Assembly: GCA_030619405.1 (NCBI GenBank)
Contig: JAUXBK010000123.1
Span: 1-7,941, forward strand
Direction of reading: 5' to 3'
Source: Sedimenticola sp.
GTDB taxonomy: Bacteria > Pseudomonadota > Gammaproteobacteria > Chromatiales > Chromatiaceae
DNA length: 7,941 bases
Made by a program: the position numbers and the translations under genes. Of the stretch, positions 5,779-7,941 are shown one piece after another (the first letter of the stretch is position 1; each line of letters begins with the position of its first letter). The notes beneath the pieces are model-generated. The model worked only from the letters and a program-made list of their open reading frames with translations, was not told the origin of the DNA and searched no databases.

Positions 5779-7530
5779 CTACTCCTCCGCGACCCGCATC
5801 ACTTCCTCGATCGTGGTCCTGCCTTCCACCGCCTTGCGCAGTCCATCCTGGTACAGGCTGTCCATCCCTTCCGCCATCGACACCTTGTGAATCTCGCCGG
5901 CGTTGGCGTGATTCATCACCAGCTGACGGATGGGGTCACTCATGATCAGAACCTCGGTCAGGCTGAGTCGCCCGTAGTAGCCACTGCCACCGCACTGTTC
6001 GCAGCCGACCGCACGATGCAGCACGACCGCTTCACCGGGTGCTACGAAGCGCCCCAGATCCAGCTCTTTCACCAGTTCAAGCATGGCGGGATAGGGCTCT
6101 CTGCAGTGGGGGCAGAGACGCCGCACCAATCGCTGGGCCAGAATGCCATTGACGGTGGAGGTGATCAGGTAATCCTCGACCCCCATGTCCAGCAGACGGG
6201 TCACGCTGCCGGCGGCGGTATTGGTGTGCAGGGTAGAAAGTACCAGATGCCCTGTCAAGGCCGACTGAACCGCGATGCGCGCCGTTTCCAGGTCCCGCAT
6301 CTCACCCACCATGATCACGTCCGGGTCCTGGCGCACGATGGCCCGCAGGGCATTGGCAAAGGTCAGCTTTATCTGCGCCTTGACCTGGATCTGGTTGATA
6401 CCTTCCAGCTGGTACTCCACTGGATCCTCTACCGTGATGATTTTCCGCGCCGGGGTATTCAGGCGATGCAGGGCCGTATACAGGGTGGTACTCTTGCCGC
6501 TTCCGGTCGGCCCGGTCACCAGGACGATACCGTGGGGCAGGTCGAGAACACTCTTCATCCGCTCCAGCGGGACACCATCGAATCCCAGCGCCTCGAAATC
6601 GAAGGTCACGCTCTCCTTGTCCAGCAGACGGATGACCACGCTCTCCCCGAACAGGGTGGGCACGGTAGAGACACGAAGATCCAGTTCCTTCCCTTGCACC
6701 CGTACCGTGATGCGGCCATCCTGAGGCAGACGGCGTTCGGCGATGTTCAACTTCGCCATGATTTTGATGCGGGAGATGATAGCGGCGGTAGAACGGGAAG
6801 GGGGGGACTCAGCCTCGCTCAGCACACCGTCAACACGGTACCGGACCTTGAGCCGCTCCTCGAACGGCTCGACATGGATATCCGAGGCACGGGATTCTAC
6901 GGCACGCTGAACGATCAAATTGACCAGGCGGATGACCGGGGCCTCGCTGGCCATATCCTTGAGATGCTCGACGTCCTCTTCATTCTCGCCGGCGTCGACC
7001 AGCCCGTCGACGATCTCGCCCATGGCGCTGCGGCCGCTACCGTAGAGACGCTCGATCGCGTTCTCGATCTCCGATGCCACGCCAACCTTAAACCGCACCG
7101 GGTAGCCGGTGGCAGCCTCTATCGCTCCGCGCACGAAATCGTCGGTGGGATCCGCCACAGCGATCACCAGAAACTCTTCATCCAGGCTGATTGGAACGGC
7201 CTGCACCTCCTTCATGAAACGCAGGGAGAGTTTCTCCTCCTCCACCGGCAGGGCAGGATAGGTATCGGCCCCGACCAATGGAAGATCCCCGTATCTGGCA
7301 AAGGCCTCCGCCATGTCCCTTTCAGAGACGACGCCCAGACGCACCAGCATGACGGCAACCGACTCCCCGCTCTCGGCAGCGAGCTGGCGCACCCGGGCCA
7401 GGTCAGCTTCATTCAGCTTTCCCTGTGCCCGGAGATAGGATTCGATGCCGGCCGCGCGATCCTCCACACGGGGACCGGAATCCACACCGGCGGAGACGGC
7501 CGCGGTCGTTTCTTCTAGCGACTGAGACAT
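5779..7530 (-). CDS. gspE: Type II secretion system ATPase GspE
   Basis: Cytoplasmic hexameric secretion ATPase that powers pseudopilus assembly, bound to GspL. 583 residues, somewhat longer than usual because of an acidic N-terminal extension of about 25. Domains: an MshEN-like N-terminal part at about 28-80, the rest of the N-terminal domain to about 165, a linker rich in Glu/Asp at 175-195, then the ATPase core. Catalytic elements: Walker A GPTGSGKST (340-348), Asp box ITVEDPVEY (365-373), Walker B DPDVIMVGEMRD (402-413, Glu410), and His box TGHLVLSTLHTN (426-437). A zinc-binding tetracysteine is formed by CPHC (473-476) and CEQC (510-513); it favours GspE over PilB-like relatives, though MshE/PilB types also exist. 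ATG start with AGG 7 nt upstream. It is the first gene of the visible operon, so the promoter should lie in 7531-7941. Confidence 0.98.
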   Translation of the reverse strand: MSQSLEETTAAVSAGVDSGPRVEDRAAGIESYLRAQGKLNEADLARVRQLAAESGESVAVMLVRLGVVSERDMAEAFARYGDLPLVGADTYPALPVEEEKLSLRFMKEVQAVPISLDEEFLVIAVADPTDDFVRGAIEAATGYPVRFKVGVASEIENAIERLYGSGRSAMGEIVDGLVDAGENEEDVEHLKDMASEAPVIRLVNLIVQRAVESRASDIHVEPFEERLKVRYRVDGVLSEAESPPSRSTAAIISRIKIMAKLNIAERRLPQDGRITVRVQGKELDLRVSTVPTLFGESVVIRLLDKESVTFDFEALGFDGVPLERMKSVLDLPHGIVLVTGPTGSGKSTTLYTALHRLNTPARKIITVEDPVEYQLEGINQIQVKAQIKLTFANALRAIVRQDPDVIMVGEMRDLETARIAVQSALTGHLVLSTLHTNTAAGSVTRLLDMGVEDYLITSTVNGILAQRLVRRLCPHCREPYPAMLELVKELDLGRFVAPGEAVVLHRAVGCEQCGGSGYYGRLSLTEVLIMSDPIRQLVMNHANAGEIHKVSMAEGMDSLYQDGLRKAVEGRTTIEEVMRVAEE

Positions 7531-7716
7531 AGACTACCTGGAAAAGTACACCGATCAACGGACCGAGTCTGGCTCGACCGGAACCCCCCGATCACGGCCG
7601 GACTCTGAATTCTGCTAGACTTTAACCTAAAATCACTTTTTTTGCCTGTGGGCGGGCGGTTTTTCAGCAATTCTCAATGTGGCAACATGGTGCAAACATC
7701 TAACCAACTTTTTCAC

Positions 7717-7743
7717 CACGAAGGACACGAAGAGCACGAAGAA
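7717..7743 (+). repeat. Three tandem 9-bp repeats, consensus CACGAAGRR
   Basis: Read on the plus strand: CACGAAGGA, CACGAAGAG, CACGAAGAA, back to back, with the first seven bases identical in all copies. It is preceded by TTTTTCAC. The third copy runs into a 10-bp palindrome, AAGAATTCTT (7739-7748). I recall very similar CACGAAGGA-type tracts as scattered intergenic repeats in many environmental bacterial genomes, but cannot confirm that here. There is no evidence that it is translated. Confidence 0.85.
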
Positions 7744-7767
7744 TTCTTGTTTTTACAGACCTCAACA

Positions 7768-7784
7768 CCATGATGAGATCATGG
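7768..7784. repeat. 17-bp perfect dyad CCATGAT-GAG-ATCATGG
   Basis: Seven-base perfect inverted arms around a 3-nt centre. It lies about 240 bp upstream of the gspE start and next to the AT-rich stretch GATATATAACTTAATT. The form fits a dimeric transcription-factor operator or a small hairpin. No regulator family is recognisable from the sequence. Confidence 0.7.
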
Positions 7785-7880
7785 ATATATAACTTAATTG
7801 CTTTTAGGTAAAAATATTGATACCCGGGCGATAATTGGACACTCACGTCAAGTTCTGCTCATCGACCGCGCAAAAAAATG

Positions 7881-7898
7881 ACAGGATTAACAGGATTG
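7881..7898 (+). repeat. Two tandem 9-bp repeats, ACAGGATTA and ACAGGATTG
   Basis: The copies differ only in the last base. An A-run (7872-7878) and TG precede them. A third related element, CTACAGG, follows at 7907-7913. I recall ACAGGATTAACAGGATT-type tracts as a common dispersed intergenic repeat that often accompanies the CACGAAG type; that is memory, not a search. Confidence 0.8.
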
Positions 7899-7903
7899 CT
7901 CAA

Positions 7904-7941
7904 GATCTACAGGTCTTTCGTACAATGTATTCCTGTAAATC
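7904..7941. repeat. Imperfect inverted repeat at the window edge, 10-bp arms
   Basis: GATCTACAGG (7904-7913) pairs with CCTGTAAATC (7932-7941) with one mismatch, around an 18-nt loop. The arms are themselves variants of the neighbouring ACAGGAT repeat, so the unit occurs in both orientations. The right arm ends exactly at the window edge and the structure may continue beyond it. Confidence 0.65.

Larger units (their letters stand above)
7531..7941. other. Non-coding region upstream of gspE, no gene seen
   Basis: About 410 bp with no plausible coding sequence on either strand. The half nearest gspE is GC-rich up to about 7615; beyond it the DNA is much richer in A+T (for example 7620-7645 and 7785-7820) than the operon. 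It must carry the operon promoter unless transcription enters from further right. I looked for paired -35/-10 boxes reading toward gspE and for a sigma-54 -24/-12 element and found none that is convincing. The region holds two 9-bp tandem repeats, one dyad and one imperfect inverted repeat, listed separately. No gspC or gspD lies here. Confidence 0.7.

Noticed and set aside
5887..7518. 543-codon open frame on the plus strand, antisense to gspE
   Set aside because: It lies entirely inside gspE, whose ATPase motifs are unmistakable. The product has a His/Gln/Asp-heavy composition typical of a reverse-complement shadow and shows no recognisable domain.
7551..7600. Imperfect direct repeat of CCGATCA-CGG near the gspE start
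   Set aside because: The match is short and broken by an indel, in GC-rich sequence where such similarity is common.
7620..7665. Possible intrinsic terminator, GC-rich GCCTGTGGGCGGGCGG followed by TTTTT on the plus strand
   Set aside because: The best stem is only about 3 bp, and no plus-strand gene precedes it.
7660..7700. Possible sigma-54 or sigma-70 promoter around TTGCCACATTGAGAATTGC on the minus strand
   Set aside because: The -24 GG is absent (TGCC instead of TGGC), and no -10 hexamer lies at proper spacing from TTGAGA.
7717..7898. CRISPR array
   Set aside because: The repeats are 9 bp and contiguous, with no unique spacers of constant length and no cas genes.

Overview
The window is most of a type II secretion system (T2SS, general secretory pathway) operon, read entirely on the minus strand. 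From its 5' end the order is gspE-gspF-gspG-gspH-gspI-gspJ-gspK-gspL-gspM, and gspM runs off the left edge. The moderately high GC content, the canonical E-to-M gene order, GTG/TTG starts and Shine-Dalgarno sites suggest a proteobacterium, most likely gammaproteobacterial. GspL ends in a PilN-like domain and GspM is of the 'b' subtype, a pairing I associate with environmental gammaproteobacteria rather than the enteric Gsp/Out/Eps systems. The species cannot be named from this sequence.

Layout, right to left: 7941-7531 is about 410 bp of AT-richer non-coding DNA with two sets of 9-bp tandem repeats, a 17-bp dyad and an imperfect inverted repeat. Next come gspE (cytoplasmic ATPase) and gspF (inner-membrane platform), separated by 1 nt. 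Then gspG (major pseudopilin) sits between the two longest internal gaps, about 47 and 55 nt. The minor pseudopilins gspH, gspI, gspJ and gspK are tightly packed and partly overlapping. Last are the assembly-platform proteins gspL and gspM.

How they work together: GspE hydrolyses ATP while docked on GspL and GspF. This drives polymerisation of GspG into a periplasmic pseudopilus whose tip is GspH-I-J-K. The pseudopilus pushes folded exoproteins through an outer-membrane secretin, GspD. GspD, GspC, the prepilin peptidase GspO and any GspN are not in this window; GspN/GspD may lie beyond the left edge.

This is a known system, and I found no undescribed machine. The less ordinary points are the upstream repeats, a strong ribosome-binding site upstream of gspH with no canonical start to match it, a degenerate c-di-GMP-binding (MshEN-like) domain in GspE, and small structures around gspG.
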